Assembly (NCBI GenBank): GCA_013911885.1
Contig: JACESI010000003.1
Coordinates: forward strand, 248,001-312,000
DNA: 64,000 nt
Direction: 5' to 3'
Source of the DNA: Hyphomicrobiales bacterium
Lineage (GTDB): Bacteria > Pseudomonadota > Alphaproteobacteria > Rhizobiales > JACESI01
Part shown: piece after piece, positions 9,701 through 17,899 of the stretch
Layout: each line of letters begins with the position of its first letter
Numbering within the stretch: position 1 is the first letter of the stretch
Translations under genes and position numbers: made by a program
Notes under the pieces: model-generated
The model's input: only the letters and a program-made list of their open reading frames with translations
Database searches by the model: none
What the model was told of the DNA's origin: nothing

Positions 9701-10158
9701 ATCAGTTCGCCAATCCGCCCCTGCCCGACCATCGAGGGCGAGCGCGCGCCGGTCGAGGCGTCGGCAAACAGAAGCTGAACGTCTTTCGCCCGCGCTTCGC
9801 GCCCGTTGATCCGGTAGATCGATCCGGATTCACGCTCGATCCGGCGGGTGATTTCGATCATGTCGCTGTCATTGAAGGCAGCGGGTGCGGTGCGGGTGCT
9901 GTTGTCGATGAACAGGGTGACTTCCGCCGTATTTCGGCTGGCGCGGCTGCCGCTGCCGGAGAAGATCACATCGTCCATGCCCGAAGCGCGCATGTTCTTG
10001 TAGGAATTTTCACCCATCACCCATTTGATGGCTTCGACAAGATTGGATTTGCCGCATCCGTTTGGGCCGACCACGCCGGTCAGGCCGCGCTCGATCAGAA
10101 ATTCTGTCGGTTCGACAAAAGACTTGAAACCCAATATGCGCAGCTTGGTGAATTTCAT
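6700..10158 (-). CDS. smc: Chromosome segregation SMC ATPase
   Basis: Structural maintenance of chromosomes protein (1152 aa), the ATPase of the condensin-like complex that organises and segregates the chromosome. The N-terminal head starts MKFTKLRILGFKSFVEP and carries Walker A GPNGCGKSN at about residue 31. Two very long coiled coils flank a hinge at about residues 500-640. The C-terminal head carries the signature LLSGGEQALTAMALIFA and Walker B CVLDEVDAPLDD. The length is normal for the family. The partners ScpA and ScpB are not in the window. It ends in a one-base overlap with mutY. Confidence 0.96.
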   Translation of the reverse strand: MKFTKLRILGFKSFVEPTEFLIERGLTGVVGPNGCGKSNLVEAIKWVMGENSYKNMRASGMDDVIFSGSGSRASRNTAEVTLFIDNSTRTAPAAFNDSDMIEITRRIERESGSIYRINGREARAKDVQLLFADASTGARSPSMVGQGRIGELISAKPAQRRQILEEAAGISGLHTRRHEAELRLRATEQNLDRIEDFLGQLDHQLENLKRQSRQANRYRALSGEIRKFEATLYYLRWNAAIAALGAAETAFTSFTAAVADATTLQAATARDQAVSANALPALRDQSAAAGAALQRLQLEQGSLARDEAQARQRLAELTARIEQLDQDSAREMALLAENDGIFARLAEEEALLCAESGQAGSSRLMAEEKRNAAAAEQAASEEAYNTVTREIAELNARRTALANVVRQSEGQIARLSTEADKAAQDFRDVEDRLAQDLFLNAHRKTLHEAEAEVSAAEALVTQSEEATLAQRDNESALRAALTMLEKELNAIETEAQTLARVLNLDSNRDWPRLIDAVSAEPGYEAALGAALGDDLDAGIDARAPVRWAGGAIPADDPALPAGAEPLSRFVAAPDQVRRRLLQVGVVDAEDLERLARALKPGQRLVTRDGALRRWDGFVAAAEAETPAVQRLAQKNRLADLEGATHSKKAQITAKRRQFETASAMLQAAIEAERLARDVVRTRLTERAKARDQLARIENEASRLHERKIALSERQNRLATELQKISAQFEQQKAELAAVPSGDALTQRLQNEQIRLATDRAALAEARAAFETLAREAEIRERRLEAIARERDGWTARSDAAKKQIAVLTERRAAAEAERVQLQDSPGDFARKRAALFTLIEAAEKARSAASDQLAEAEKALRLADEAARAALNALSEIRESRVRAEERLESTRTRKQDLAREIAENLECSPAALPAMAELKPGQSLPDTPDTESRLDRLKGERERLGGVNLRADQEMNELIEKRDALAAERQDLIEAVRQLRVAIANLNREGRERLLHAFDEVNGHFKRLFSHLFGGGTAELQLTESDDPLEAGLDILAHPPGKKPQTMTLLSGGEQALTAMALIFAVFLTNPAPICVLDEVDAPLDDANVERFCNLLDDMIKTTDTRFLTITHNPITMARMGRLFGVTMAERGVSQLVSVDLETAESFREAG

Positions 10159-10248
10159 CCGAAAATGCCCCGGGCCGGCACGTTGATCGTGCTGATCGCT
10201 TCGTGGACGGCACGATAAGTCAACGTCCGAAACCGGAAGGAACCAAAC

Positions 10249-10884
10249 TCAGAGGTAGCTTTCGATTTCCTTGTCGAATGCTTCAAGAGACAGCGCACCA
10301 CTTACTTTATTGCCGTTGATGAAGAAGGTTGGCGTTGCATCCACCTTCATCGTCTCAACGCCATGCTTTCGGATCGCATTCACTCCATCAATCAGCGGTT
10401 GATTCTGCAAGCATTCATTGAACGATTGTTGTGTAAAACCGAGCTGTTTGGCGATTTCGAAGATCCCGCCCAGGACATTGTCGGACGTGCGCCATTGCGC
10501 CTGGGTCTTGAAAAAGATGTCGATGACATCGAAAAACTTGTCTTCCGGGGCACAGCGCGCCAGAACCGAGATCGTCAGGGCCACCTGATCGAGCGGAAAT
10601 TCCCGAAAGGCAAAAAGGATCTTGCCGCTATCGACATATTTTTCTTTCAAAGGATGAAAGGTCTGCGCGTGGAACGCCGCGCAATGCGGACAGGTCATCG
10701 AGGCGTATTCGATGACTTTGACCTTTGCCTCCGGATTGCCGAGGGTCATTTCCTTCAAAGGGCCGGGCTGGGCCTGCGCGGCATTCGAGGCGCTTTCCGA
10801 AGAACAGGCGCCAAGCACGCCGAGGCCCGCGAGCGCCGTTGCAGCGCCTGAAGTTTGAAGGATTGTGCGGCGGGTGAAGAGCAT
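10249..10884 (-). CDS. DsbA-family thiol-disulfide protein, probable Tat/lipoprotein
   Basis: Thioredoxin-fold protein of the DsbA/DsbG-like group (DUF-type thioredoxin_4). The N-terminus MLFTRRTILQTSG has a twin-arginine motif, followed by a hydrophobic stretch ending in LGAC, a plausible lipobox, so the mature protein should be exported and perhaps lipid-anchored. The active site is CPHC in YASMTCPHCAAFH. The cis-Pro block DATPTFFING lies near the C-terminus. The frame opens eight codons earlier (MTYQKDER), but the start at 10884 places the signal peptide correctly. It lies next to smc and a DciA-like gene, an arrangement I associate with rhizobial genomes. Confidence 0.85.
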   Translation of the reverse strand: MLFTRRTILQTSGAATALAGLGVLGACSSESASNAAQAQPGPLKEMTLGNPEAKVKVIEYASMTCPHCAAFHAQTFHPLKEKYVDSGKILFAFREFPLDQVALTISVLARCAPEDKFFDVIDIFFKTQAQWRTSDNVLGGIFEIAKQLGFTQQSFNECLQNQPLIDGVNAIRKHGVETMKVDATPTFFINGNKVSGALSLEAFDKEIESYL

Positions 10885-10988
10885 GCGTTCATCTTTCTGA
10901 TACGTCAATCAAGAGCGTTAAATGGTGGAAATCAACCAGATTTGCAACCGGCTAGGGAAAAAATCTGCCGTGGCGGAGATTGCCCGCT

Positions 10989-11627
10989 TCAGGATTTTTT
11001 CTCGGCAAGAAGACGCTGAAGCACACCGCGCCCCATGGCAAGCACAGCTTCATTAAGGGCGGGATCCTCGAAATGCAGCACACACTCGCGCAGTTTGCGG
11101 TCCTGTGAAGCGGAAAGCGCGGGCAGAGCTGGCTTTACCGGCTTTGCTTTGCGATGGATCGGCGCCTGAACGATCTTGAGGCGGGTGATGGCGTGAAAGC
11201 CGAAAAACTGGTTCACGCGCTCGATGATCTGGTGTTCCTCGTGTTGAAGATAGATCGCCTTCGGCCCATCGACGCGCACCACGAGCACGCCGCCCTGAAA
11301 TGACGGGCTGCCATTGTCGCGCTGATGCGGCCACTGGATCGTCTCGATCAGGGTGCAGTCTGAAAACATCGCGCCGGCAAGCTCCGGCCAGGCAGCCGAG
11401 AGCGCCGAAGACGCCATCCCCTTGCGGGCATAGATTGGATCAAGAAATTTTGGCAGAAGATCGCTGACGCGAACCGGCCCGCGCTTCCAGTCACGCCCCG
11501 GCTGATCGTGTGTCTCGTTACCGACTTTATTGTCTGTCGCCGCTGTTTTCGCCGAAGCACTGGGGGCGGCTGCCTTTACGGCATTGCCGGGACCTGTTTG
11601 AGCTTCTGTTTTCAGGCGTTTCGTCAT
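10989..11627 (-). CDS. DUF721/DciA-like protein
   Basis: A 212-residue protein of the DUF721 family, some members of which (DciA) help load the replicative helicase. The conserved part runs from VRVSDLLPKFLDP at about residue 55 through MASSALSAAWPELAGAMFSDCT, then a strand-rich LVVRVDGPKAIYLQHEE block and an FGFHAITRLKIVQAP block. The first 50 residues are low-complexity and Ala/Thr-rich. A role at the replication fork follows from family knowledge only. It is divergent from the ATP-synthase operon. Confidence 0.7.
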   Translation of the reverse strand: MTKRLKTEAQTGPGNAVKAAAPSASAKTAATDNKVGNETHDQPGRDWKRGPVRVSDLLPKFLDPIYARKGMASSALSAAWPELAGAMFSDCTLIETIQWPHQRDNGSPSFQGGVLVVRVDGPKAIYLQHEEHQIIERVNQFFGFHAITRLKIVQAPIHRKAKPVKPALPALSASQDRKLRECVLHFEDPALNEAVLAMGRGVLQRLLAEKKS

Positions 11628-12059
11628 GGTGTTTCGGCTGTGACCGGAGTTATGGAGGGTTCGGGCGGCTCAAAAGGTCAATTCCTTCCAGAGTAGGTCA
11701 TAAAGGGCAGAAAATCACGCCGTTTTCAGCCCCGCATGCAATTTTCTCGATTTTCTGCCTCTTTTGTTGAATAGCGGGAAAGGAGTTGAATTAGCGTAAT
11801 GAAATCATATGGTTAGCTTTTTATCATCGCAGCTTGACACTCTGGAGGGTGGAAAGTAATGTGCGCGCAAATTTGCGTGTGGTTTGCCGGATTTGCTGAT
11901 CTGCGACGCCCATGCCCTCGAGCGCTGACATGTCTGGAATTGCGGCTTTTTCCGCATTGTGCCAAGGATGGGCAGAAAGCGTTCAGGAAGGCTCTGCAAG
12001 GGGTTTTCTTTGGGTTATGGGTTCTCCGGGGGGCGATATGGCTGTATGGCGAGGCGCAA
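11628..12059. other. Intergenic region between the dciA-like gene and atpI
   Basis: These 432 bases separate divergent genes. A frame runs through its right half into atpI, but the encoded residues upstream of the atpI ATG (rich in Cys, Arg and Trp) look non-coding. The only element I can support is the promoter-like sequence at 11834-11862. Confidence 0.5.
11834..11862 (+). promoter_or_regulatory. Candidate sigma-70-type promoter of the F0 ATP-synthase operon
   Basis: A perfect TTGACA at 11834-11839 is followed after a 17-bp spacer by TAATGT at 11857-11862. The -35 hexamer also fits the alphaproteobacterial CTTGAC preference. The -10 is a partial match. It would give a leader of roughly 190 bases ahead of atpI. 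Confidence 0.45.
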
Positions 12060-12449
12060 ATGACCGAAGACGGGAAAGACAACGCTGAAGGCAGGTCCGC
12101 TAAAGGTGGCGGCGAGAAAGAGGTTCTTTCAACGCTCACGCCGCAGGAACTGGACGCTCGGTTGAAGCAACTCGGATCCAACCTTGATCGCTATCACGGC
12201 GAGCGGGCTGATGAAGAGAAGAAAAAGGGACTTGCCGATAACAGCGGCATGGCCTACGGACTGAAAATCGGGGCTGAGTTCGTGTCCGCTGTCCTTGTGG
12301 GTGGCATGATCGGCTGGGTTCTGGATAGGTGGTTGGGGACAATACCTTTCGGGTTGATTGTTTTCCTGATGCTCGGGTTCGCAGCCGGCGTTTTGAACGT
12401 TATGCGGGCTACGGGAAAGGTTTCCGATCCGGGCGCGAAAAAACGCTGA
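12060..12449 (+). CDS. atpI: ATP synthase protein I
   Basis: Small membrane protein (129 aa) that assists assembly of the c-ring. The ATG at 12060 (MTEDGKDN) is preferred because the protein then has a charged soluble N-terminus followed by two membrane helices (about residues 70-90, FVSAVLVGGMIGWVLDRW, and 95-115, LIVFLMLGFAAGVLNV), the usual AtpI layout. It is the first gene of the F0 operon. Confidence 0.85.
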   Translation: MTEDGKDNAEGRSAKGGGEKEVLSTLTPQELDARLKQLGSNLDRYHGERADEEKKKGLADNSGMAYGLKIGAEFVSAVLVGGMIGWVLDRWLGTIPFGLIVFLMLGFAAGVLNVMRATGKVSDPGAKKR

Positions 12450-12571
12450 CCGGTCTCAGTCGAAAGGACGAAGCGAATTCCGCAACGGCCTTTCGTTAAT
12501 GAAAACGATCAACGATGACGGGTCTAAGCCGACCCGATCATGAACAAAGTGAAGAAAAGGACAGATCGCGC

Positions 12572-13324
12572 GTGGCAAACGATCCGATTCACCAGTTTCA
12601 TATCAATGAATATTTCTCCCTCGGATCCATCGGCGGCGTTGATCTCGCGATGACGAATTCTGCGCTTTTCATGATGCTGACGACGGGATGCGCGGTCGCG
12701 TTCCTGGCGCTTGCGACCGGCAGCCGCGGGCTGATTCCTGGGCGTATGCAATCGATCGCGGAACTTGCTTATGATTTTGTCGCAAATACGCTGAGAGACG
12801 CGGCGGGCAAGGAGGGAATGCGGTTTTTCCCTCTCGTTTTCTCGCTTTTCATATTCGTTCTGGTTGCCAATCTCTTCGGCATGTTCCCCTATTTCTTTAC
12901 GGTCACGAGCCATATCATCGTGACATTCGCCCTCGCCATGCTCGTCATTTTGACCGTTCTGATTTACGGTATCATCCGCAATGGCCTCGGCTTTTTCAAA
13001 CTGTTCGTGCCATCCGGCGTTCCGATGGCGATCTTGCCCTTTGTGGTACTGATCGAGGTGATTTCCTTTCTGTCACGCCCGATCAGTCTCTCGGTGCGTC
13101 TCTTCGCAAACATGCTTGCCGGCCATATCACACTCAAGGTCTTTGCGGGCTTCGTCACCAGCATGAGCGCGATCGGCGTTGCGGGCATCTTTGGCGCGGC
13201 GCTGCCGCTTGCCATGGCGGTCGCCTTGACGGGCCTCGAATTTCTCGTCGCGTTTCTTCAGGCCTATGTGTTCACCGTTCTGACCTGCATGTATCTGAAC
13301 GATGCAATCCATCCCGGCCACTGA
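12572..13324 (+). CDS. atpB: ATP synthase F0 subunit a
   Basis: Integral membrane stator subunit that forms the proton half-channels against the c-ring. The chosen GTG at 12572 ([11 protein letters not shown]) has AAGGA ten bases upstream and gives 250 residues, the usual size. The frame is open 19 codons further up, but that extension is polar and atypical. The essential arginine helix is visible in [18 protein letters not shown], and the C-terminal helix [17 protein letters not shown] is conserved. The gap to atpI holds a 7-bp inverted repeat (CGAAAGG at 12461, CCTTTCG at 12489) of unclear role. Confidence 0.92.
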   Translation: MANDPIHQFHINEYFSLGSIGGVDLAMTNSALFMMLTTGCAVAFLALATGSRGLIPGRMQSIAELAYDFVANTLRDAAGKEGMRFFPLVFSLFIFVLVANLFGMFPYFFTVTSHIIVTFALAMLVILTVLIYGIIRNGLGFFKLFVPSGVPMAILPFVVLIEVISFLSRPISLSVRLFANMLAGHITLKVFAGFVTSMSAIGVAGIFGAALPLAMAVALTGLEFLVAFLQAYVFTVLTCMYLNDAIHPGH

Positions 13325-13441
13325 TAAGGCGAAACAATCACCCGAAATCCTGACGCTGCTTTTTCAGAACAAGCCGCCGAAAGACCAAGAAAACCGAAGC
13401 AACAACACGATCTAACAAACTGAATTGACAAGGAGAGTACT

Positions 13442-13666
13442 ATGGAAGCAGAAGCAGCAAAATACATCGGAGCTGGCATTGCCTGTGTGGGCATGGGCGG
13501 CGCGGGCATTGGTCTTGGCACCATTTTCGGCAATTATCTCGCAGGCGCACTGCGCAACCCGTCCGCCGCTGATGGCCAGTTTGGCCGTCTGATTTTCGGC
13601 TTCGCCGTGACAGAAGCGCTCGGCATCTTCTCGCTGCTCGTCGCACTCCTGCTTTTGTTCGCGTAA
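13442..13666 (+). CDS. atpE: ATP synthase F0 subunit c
   Basis: Proteolipid subunit of the rotor ring, 74 residues forming a two-helix hairpin. The proton-carrying carboxylate is Glu58 in [10 protein letters not shown], and the glycine-rich first helix is [10 protein letters not shown]. An AAGGAGAG site precedes the ATG. It is followed by a strong hairpin (13725-13752) before atpF'. Confidence 0.96.
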   Translation: MEAEAAKYIGAGIACVGMGGAGIGLGTIFGNYLAGALRNPSAADGQFGRLIFGFAVTEALGIFSLLVALLLLFA

Positions 13667-13724
13667 AAAGCCGCTTTATCCGCTTCGCTCTGTCGAAACG
13701 GGTTGAGACAACGCAATAAGAGGG

Positions 13725-13752
13725 AGCAGGACTCAACGGGTCCTGCTTTCTT
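13725..13752 (+). terminator. Hairpin between atpE and atpF' (partial terminator or processing site)
   Basis: AGCAGGAC (13725-13732) and GTCCTGCT (13740-13747) form a perfect 8-bp stem around a 7-base loop, followed by TTCTT. It lies in a 276-base gap inside an otherwise ordered operon, directly behind the gene whose product is needed in about ten or more copies per complex. Confidence 0.6.
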
Positions 13753-13942
13753 CGGGTACCGGTTCATCAGCCCTAAAGGCTTGAAAATGAGCGGTAAAGG
13801 CATGAAACGGCTCTCCCGGCAACGCCGTGCCAGTCTTATTCAAGGTTCTGTTTTTGCGGTGTCTTTGGCGCTCGCACAGGATCAGGTTAAAGAAAATCGA
13901 AATGTGGCGGTAGCCCGCGGCCCGCTCTGGAGTTGAAGATCA

Positions 13943-14515
13943 ATGGCAAACACCACGACGACCCTCGCTCAGGTGGCCCAGCCTGCGGCAACCCAAACAG
14001 AAGTTGGCCATGAACCGGCGGACGCCAAGACCTTCCCTCCCTTCGACCCATCGACATTCGGTTCGCAGCTCCTCTGGCTCGCGATAACCTTCGGCCTTCT
14101 CTATTATGCCATGTCGAAAGTTGTTCTGCCACGGATCGGCTCGATCCTCGAAATGCGCTCCGATCGCATCGAGCAGGACATGGCAGAGGCCCAGCGGTTC
14201 AGGGAAGAAACAGATACAGCGATTGCAGCCTACGAGCAGGCGCTTGCTGATGCCCGCAGCAAGGCACATGGCATCGCCCAGACGGCCGCCAACAAGGCAA
14301 AAGCCGAATTCGATGAGAAAATGACCAAGGTTGAAGCGGGTCTTTCCGCGAAACTCGCCGATGCCGACAAGCAGATTGCCGGTATCCGCACGAGCGCCAT
14401 GGCGGAGGTGAACGCAATTGCGGCGGAAGCCACCGAGGCTGTTGTCAAAGCTCTTATCGGCGGGAAAATAGCCAAGACCGAAATCAAGAACGCGCTCGAA
14501 AGCGTCGGGGAGTAA
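13943..14515 (+). CDS. atpF': ATP synthase F0 subunit b'
   Basis: Second, diverged copy of the peripheral-stalk b subunit (190 aa), typical of alphaproteobacteria and phototrophs, which use a b/b' heterodimer. A soluble extension of about 45 residues precedes one membrane helix (SQLLWLAITFGLLYYAMS). The rest is a long charged helix rich in Ala, Glu and Lys. It lies six bases upstream of atpF. Confidence 0.92.
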   Translation: MANTTTTLAQVAQPAATQTEVGHEPADAKTFPPFDPSTFGSQLLWLAITFGLLYYAMSKVVLPRIGSILEMRSDRIEQDMAEAQRFREETDTAIAAYEQALADARSKAHGIAQTAANKAKAEFDEKMTKVEAGLSAKLADADKQIAGIRTSAMAEVNAIAAEATEAVVKALIGGKIAKTEIKNALESVGE

Positions 14516-14520
14516 CGATT

Positions 14521-14997
14521 ATGGATGCTACCTTCTGGGCACTTGTCGCGCTCATCATTTTCATCGGCATCATCTTCTACGTGAAGGTTCCGAATAAAAT
14601 CGGCCTTGCGCTCGACAAACGCGCCGATACGATACGCGGTAATCTGGATGCCGCGCGCAAGGCGCGCGAGGAGGCGCAGTCCCTGCTCGCCCTCTACCAG
14701 CGCAAGCGCCAGGACGCGGAAAAAGAAGCGGAAGAAATCGTTGCAAGCGCTAAACGCGAAGCTGACATCCTCGCCAATGAAGCAAAACAGAAGATTGACG
14801 ATTACATCACGCGGCGAACCAGGGTTGCCGAGCAGAAAATCGCTCAGGCTGAACAGAAAGCAATTCAGGACGTCAAGGCTCTTGCCGCTGACCGGGCGAT
14901 CGCAGCCTCTGAAATCATTCTGCGCGACAAGCTCGCAACAGGCGGCGCAGACCTGATCAAATCGTCGATTGCGGAAGTTAAAAATCGTCTGATCTGA
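14521..14997 (+). CDS. atpF: ATP synthase F0 subunit b
   Basis: Peripheral-stalk subunit (158 aa): a short N-terminal membrane helix (FWALVALIIFIGIIFYVKV) followed by an amphipathic coiled coil rich in Ala, Lys, Glu and Gln that dimerises with b'. It is the last gene of the F0 operon here; the F1 genes are elsewhere, as usual in this order. A terminator hairpin lies about 25 bases after its stop. Confidence 0.93.
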   Translation: MDATFWALVALIIFIGIIFYVKVPNKIGLALDKRADTIRGNLDAARKAREEAQSLLALYQRKRQDAEKEAEEIVASAKREADILANEAKQKIDDYITRRTRVAEQKIAQAEQKAIQDVKALAADRAIAASEIILRDKLATGGADLIKSSIAEVKNRLI

Positions 14998-15010
14998 CGG
15001 AAAACACGCT

Positions 15011-15673
15011 CTAACATTCAAAAGCGCCGGTCGTCCCGGGGCTTTTTGGTTTTTCAAACCCGGTCATGCTTTTGATCGGCTCAAAGCTTTGCCTGTGCAG
15101 GGCCGAGGGGGCGAGGGCTGCCACCGCCGCCCGGTGGAGTGCCGAGCCGTAGCCCTTGTGTCGCGCAAAATCATAGCCCGGATAGTGCTGATCAGCGAAA
15201 GCCATCATGCGGTCGCGGATGACCTTTGCCACAATCGACGCCGCGGCAATGGAAAGCGAGCGGCCATCCCCGCCGACGAGTGCCGTCGCTGGCGCCCCAA
15301 TCCCGGACGGGATGTCGCGCCCATCAATCAGAACGTGATCGGCGGGCACGGAAAGGCCCGCAACCGCCCGCGTCATCGCAAGAAGCGTGGCAGCGCGAAT
15401 GTTGAGCCGGTCGATAGAGGCAGAAGGCAAACTTGCAACCGAGACACGCGCGCGGCTCATGATCAGCGGGAATAGATCCTCACGTTTTGCTCGAGTGAGC
15501 TTTTTGGAATCGTCGAGACCGTCAGGAATATCGAGAGGATCAAGGATCACCGCTGCCGCGACCACCGGGCCTGCAATCGGCCCGCGGCCAACCTCATCGA
15601 CCCCGGCAATCCGCAGGAAACCGGCCTGACGCAGGTCGGTTTCAATGAGATAGGTGGGGAAGCTCTGGCGCAT
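15011..15673 (-). CDS. rnhB: Ribonuclease HII
   Basis: Endonuclease that cuts RNA in RNA-DNA hybrids, including single ribonucleotides misincorporated in DNA (220 aa). The catalytic block GVDEVGRGPIAGP is at about residues 24-36 with Asp26 and Glu27. LDDSKKLT and SIAAASIVAKVIRDR follow in family order, and the C-terminal HKGYGSALHR block is present. It is convergent with atpF, and its last codons overlap the atpF terminator hairpin. Confidence 0.94.
   Translation of the reverse strand: MRQSFPTYLIETDLRQAGFLRIAGVDEVGRGPIAGPVVAAAVILDPLDIPDGLDDSKKLTRAKREDLFPLIMSRARVSVASLPSASIDRLNIRAATLLAMTRAVAGLSVPADHVLIDGRDIPSGIGAPATALVGGDGRSLSIAAASIVAKVIRDRMMAFADQHYPGYDFARHKGYGSALHRAAVAALAPSALHRQSFEPIKSMTGFEKPKSPGTTGAFEC
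15021..15047 (+). terminator. Terminator of the F0 operon, inside the 3' end of rnhB
   Basis: AAAGC-G-CCGG and CCGG-G-GCTTT pair around a TCGTC loop with one G-G mismatch and are followed by a T run (15043-15047). The hairpin starts 24 bases after the atpF stop. Read on the other strand, the same bases encode the last residues of RnhB. Confidence 0.6.
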
Positions 15674-16021
15674 GCACCGTCTTTACGACAGGTCCCTTCT
15701 CCCCGCATCAAAATATTTGGACGATTGCCATGCCAAAAGCCAGCCTGTGCATGGTCACGCCATATCGAAAGCGGCGCGAGAGGCTGAGAGAAAAGGTGGA
15801 GCTAGGAGGGAAGGGGGAAATGGGAGAAGGGCTGGCCGCAAGAAAAGAACGGGCGTGATAGAAAGGACCGGCAAAACCGCAAAAACCCATGCTCAACAGA
15901 AATCCTGCGCTAAAACCGGCAAAAGGCACGTGAGGGGCGACAAAATCGGCTGGCTTTCCGGTGGGCGCGGTGATGACACTCTTTCTTCTTATTGGTCTCT
16001 CTAGTTTGACCGTTTTGCAGC
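15674..16021. other. Intergenic region without a recognisable gene
   Basis: Between rnhB and the possible short peptide after the radical SAM gene I see no ORF with family features. There is a purine-rich stretch at about 15775-15860, and ACCGGCAAAA occurs twice (near 15867 and 15915). The rnhB promoter should lie at the left end on the minus strand, but no clear hexamers stand out. Confidence 0.4.
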
Positions 16022-16105
16022 TTACTTCGCCTGTTTGGGCCGCGCAGCGAATGCGGATAACAGGAAAAAGCACAAAGCCAAGATCAGGACACCGACAAAT
16101 CTCAA
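16022..16105 (-). CDS. Possible 27-residue hydrophobic peptide
   Basis: Directly behind the radical SAM gene, a TTG at 16105 overlaps its stop and opens a frame for a short peptide: a basic start (MRFVG), a hydrophobic core of about 16 residues (VLILALCFFLLSAFAA) and a basic tail (RPKQAK). This is the layout of a small single-helix membrane peptide. The rare start codon, the short length and the lack of a homologue I can name keep confidence low. Confidence 0.2.
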   Translation of the reverse strand: MRFVGVLILALCFFLLSAFAARPKQAK

Positions 16106-17253
16106 AACAGCGACATCTGACCGCCGGGCCGCTCCGGCGGAATGAAGAGGTCGGTCCGCAGCGGCTCCTTGCGCCGGCGCATGCCAAGCCGTTTCGTTGC
16201 CAGCATCATCCGCTTTGCAATCTGATCGGCATAAGGCCCGCGCCCGCGCATCCGCTGCCCGAAAGCCGCGTCATAATCCTTGCCCCCGCGCATCGAGCGC
16301 AAGAGATTCATCACATGGCGGTAACGATCGGGGTAATGCGCCGCCAGCCATTGTTTGAAAATTTCCGACACTTCAAAAGGAAGCCGCAGCAGAACAAAAC
16401 CCGCATCCCGCGCGCCGTTCTCCGCCGCTGCCGCAAGAATGGTTTCGATTTCATGATCGTTGAGTGCTGGAATGACGGGAGCCACCATCACCGTGGTCGG
16501 AATACCGGCCTCGCTCAGAATGCGGATGGTCTCAAGCCGCTTGGCGGGCGTTGCTGCGCGTGGTTCCATCGCACGGGCAAGTTTGCGGTCAAGCGTCGTG
16601 ATCGAGATCGCGACCCGCACAAGACCGCGTTTTGCCATGCTCGAGAGAAGATCAATATCGCGCGCGATGAGGGCAGACTTGGTGACAATGCCGACCGGAT
16701 GATTGGTCCGCTCCAGCACTTCCAGAATCTGGCGCGTGATGCGATGCTGGCGTTCAATCGGCTGATAGGGGTCCGTGTTGGTGCCGATGGCAATCGTCTT
16801 TACCCGGTAGGAGGGCTGACCGAGTTCCTCCTCAAGGAGCAGCGCGGCATCCGGCTTCGCAAAAAGGCGGGTCTCGAAGTCAAGCCCGGCGGAAAGTCCC
16901 ATATAGGTGTGGGACGGACGGGCGAAACAATAGCTGCAGCCGTGCTCGCAACCGCGATAGGCATTGATTGACCGGTCGAAGGAAATATCCGGCGAATTGT
17001 TGGTTGTGATAATGGTCTTTGCTTTTTCAAGCTGCACAATGGTGGTAAGCGGCGGCAGCGCATCGCCGTCGCGCCCATCGGCCCAGCCGTCATCGAATGT
17101 CTCGCGCGACTGTGTCTCGAAACGCCCGGAGCGGTTTGAAATCGCCCCGCGCCCCCGCTGCCGCACTTGCGGCGCGTTGCCGAGCGCGCTCGGGTCAAGG
17201 CGCACACCGACCATGAGATTGCCCTGATCCGTCTCGTTCTGAGGCCTGTCCAT
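16102..17253 (-). CDS. PA0069-family radical SAM protein
   Basis: Radical S-adenosylmethionine enzyme of the PA0069/SplB-like family (383 aa), function unknown. The cluster-binding motif CEHGCSYC (C-x3-C-x2-C with an extra Cys) is near residue 102, followed by the family blocks IAIGTNTDPYQPIE, VTKSALIARDIDLL and PTTVMVAPVIPALND. The C-terminal tail ends GGQMSLF. It stands alone, with no obvious substrate gene nearby; moaB upstream on the same strand is separated by 88 bases. Confidence 0.85.
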   Translation of the reverse strand: MDRPQNETDQGNLMVGVRLDPSALGNAPQVRQRGRGAISNRSGRFETQSRETFDDGWADGRDGDALPPLTTIVQLEKAKTIITTNNSPDISFDRSINAYRGCEHGCSYCFARPSHTYMGLSAGLDFETRLFAKPDAALLLEEELGQPSYRVKTIAIGTNTDPYQPIERQHRITRQILEVLERTNHPVGIVTKSALIARDIDLLSSMAKRGLVRVAISITTLDRKLARAMEPRAATPAKRLETIRILSEAGIPTTVMVAPVIPALNDHEIETILAAAAENGARDAGFVLLRLPFEVSEIFKQWLAAHYPDRYRHVMNLLRSMRGGKDYDAAFGQRMRGRGPYADQIAKRMMLATKRLGMRRRKEPLRTDLFIPPERPGGQMSLF

Positions 17254-17341
17254 GGCGCCCGCCCGTTATCTTTCTCAATGGATGTCGTGAATCTATTCCT
17301 ATTGAAAGACCATGAACAAATCAAGAACAAAAATCAGGAAT

Positions 17342-17899
17342 TCACAATGTCTGAGCCTTGCCGCGTTTCAGATGTTCGTCGAGCCGGGGCATGATCTCGA
17401 CGAAATTGCACGGACGATGGCGATAATCGAGCTGAAGGGCGAGAATGCCGTCCCACGCATCCTTGCAGGCACCGGGCGAGCCTGGAAGGACAAAGACGAA
17501 TGTTGTTTTGATGATGCCGGCCGTTGCCCGAGACTGGACCGTCGATGTGCCGATCTTTCCCATCGAGAGATGATGAAAGACATGCGAAAAACCGTCCATC
17601 CGCTTGTCGAAAAGGGGCTCCAGGGCTTCCGGCGTGACATCGCGTCCGGTGAAGCCCGTGCCACCCGTGGTGATGACGGCGTCGATCGCCGCGTTGTTGA
17701 CCCATTCGCCGACCTTGGCACGGATCGCTGCGATATCGTCGGTGACAATCGCCCGCTCGATCATCCGATGGCCGGCTTTCTCGACCCGTTCGCAAAGTGT
17801 ATTGCCCGACACATCGTCGTCGCTGGCGCGGGTGTCGGATACGGTGAGAACCGCAATGCCGACCGGAATGAAGCTGCGTGTTTCGTCAATGCGTGACAT
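17342..17899 (-). CDS. moaB: Molybdenum cofactor biosynthesis protein B
   Basis: MoaB/MogA-type protein (185 aa) that adenylates molybdopterin on the way to molybdenum cofactor. The conserved TTGGTGFTGRDVTPEA loop is at about residue 78, and the FVLPGSPGACKDAW block near 138. AVLTVSDTRASDDDVSG is the N-terminal strand-loop. No other moa gene is adjacent. Confidence 0.88.
   Translation of the reverse strand: MSRIDETRSFIPVGIAVLTVSDTRASDDDVSGNTLCERVEKAGHRMIERAIVTDDIAAIRAKVGEWVNNAAIDAVITTGGTGFTGRDVTPEALEPLFDKRMDGFSHVFHHLSMGKIGTSTVQSRATAGIIKTTFVFVLPGSPGACKDAWDGILALQLDYRHRPCNFVEIMPRLDEHLKRGKAQTL

Noticed and set aside
13703..13936. 77-codon frame between atpE and atpF'
   Set aside because: It lies over the terminator-like hairpin, is rich in Arg, Ser and Gln and has no counterpart I know in F0 operons.
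15654..16004. 116-codon frame over the rnhB upstream region
   Set aside because: Composition is Lys/Arg/Gly-biased because of a purine-rich tract; no motif is seen.
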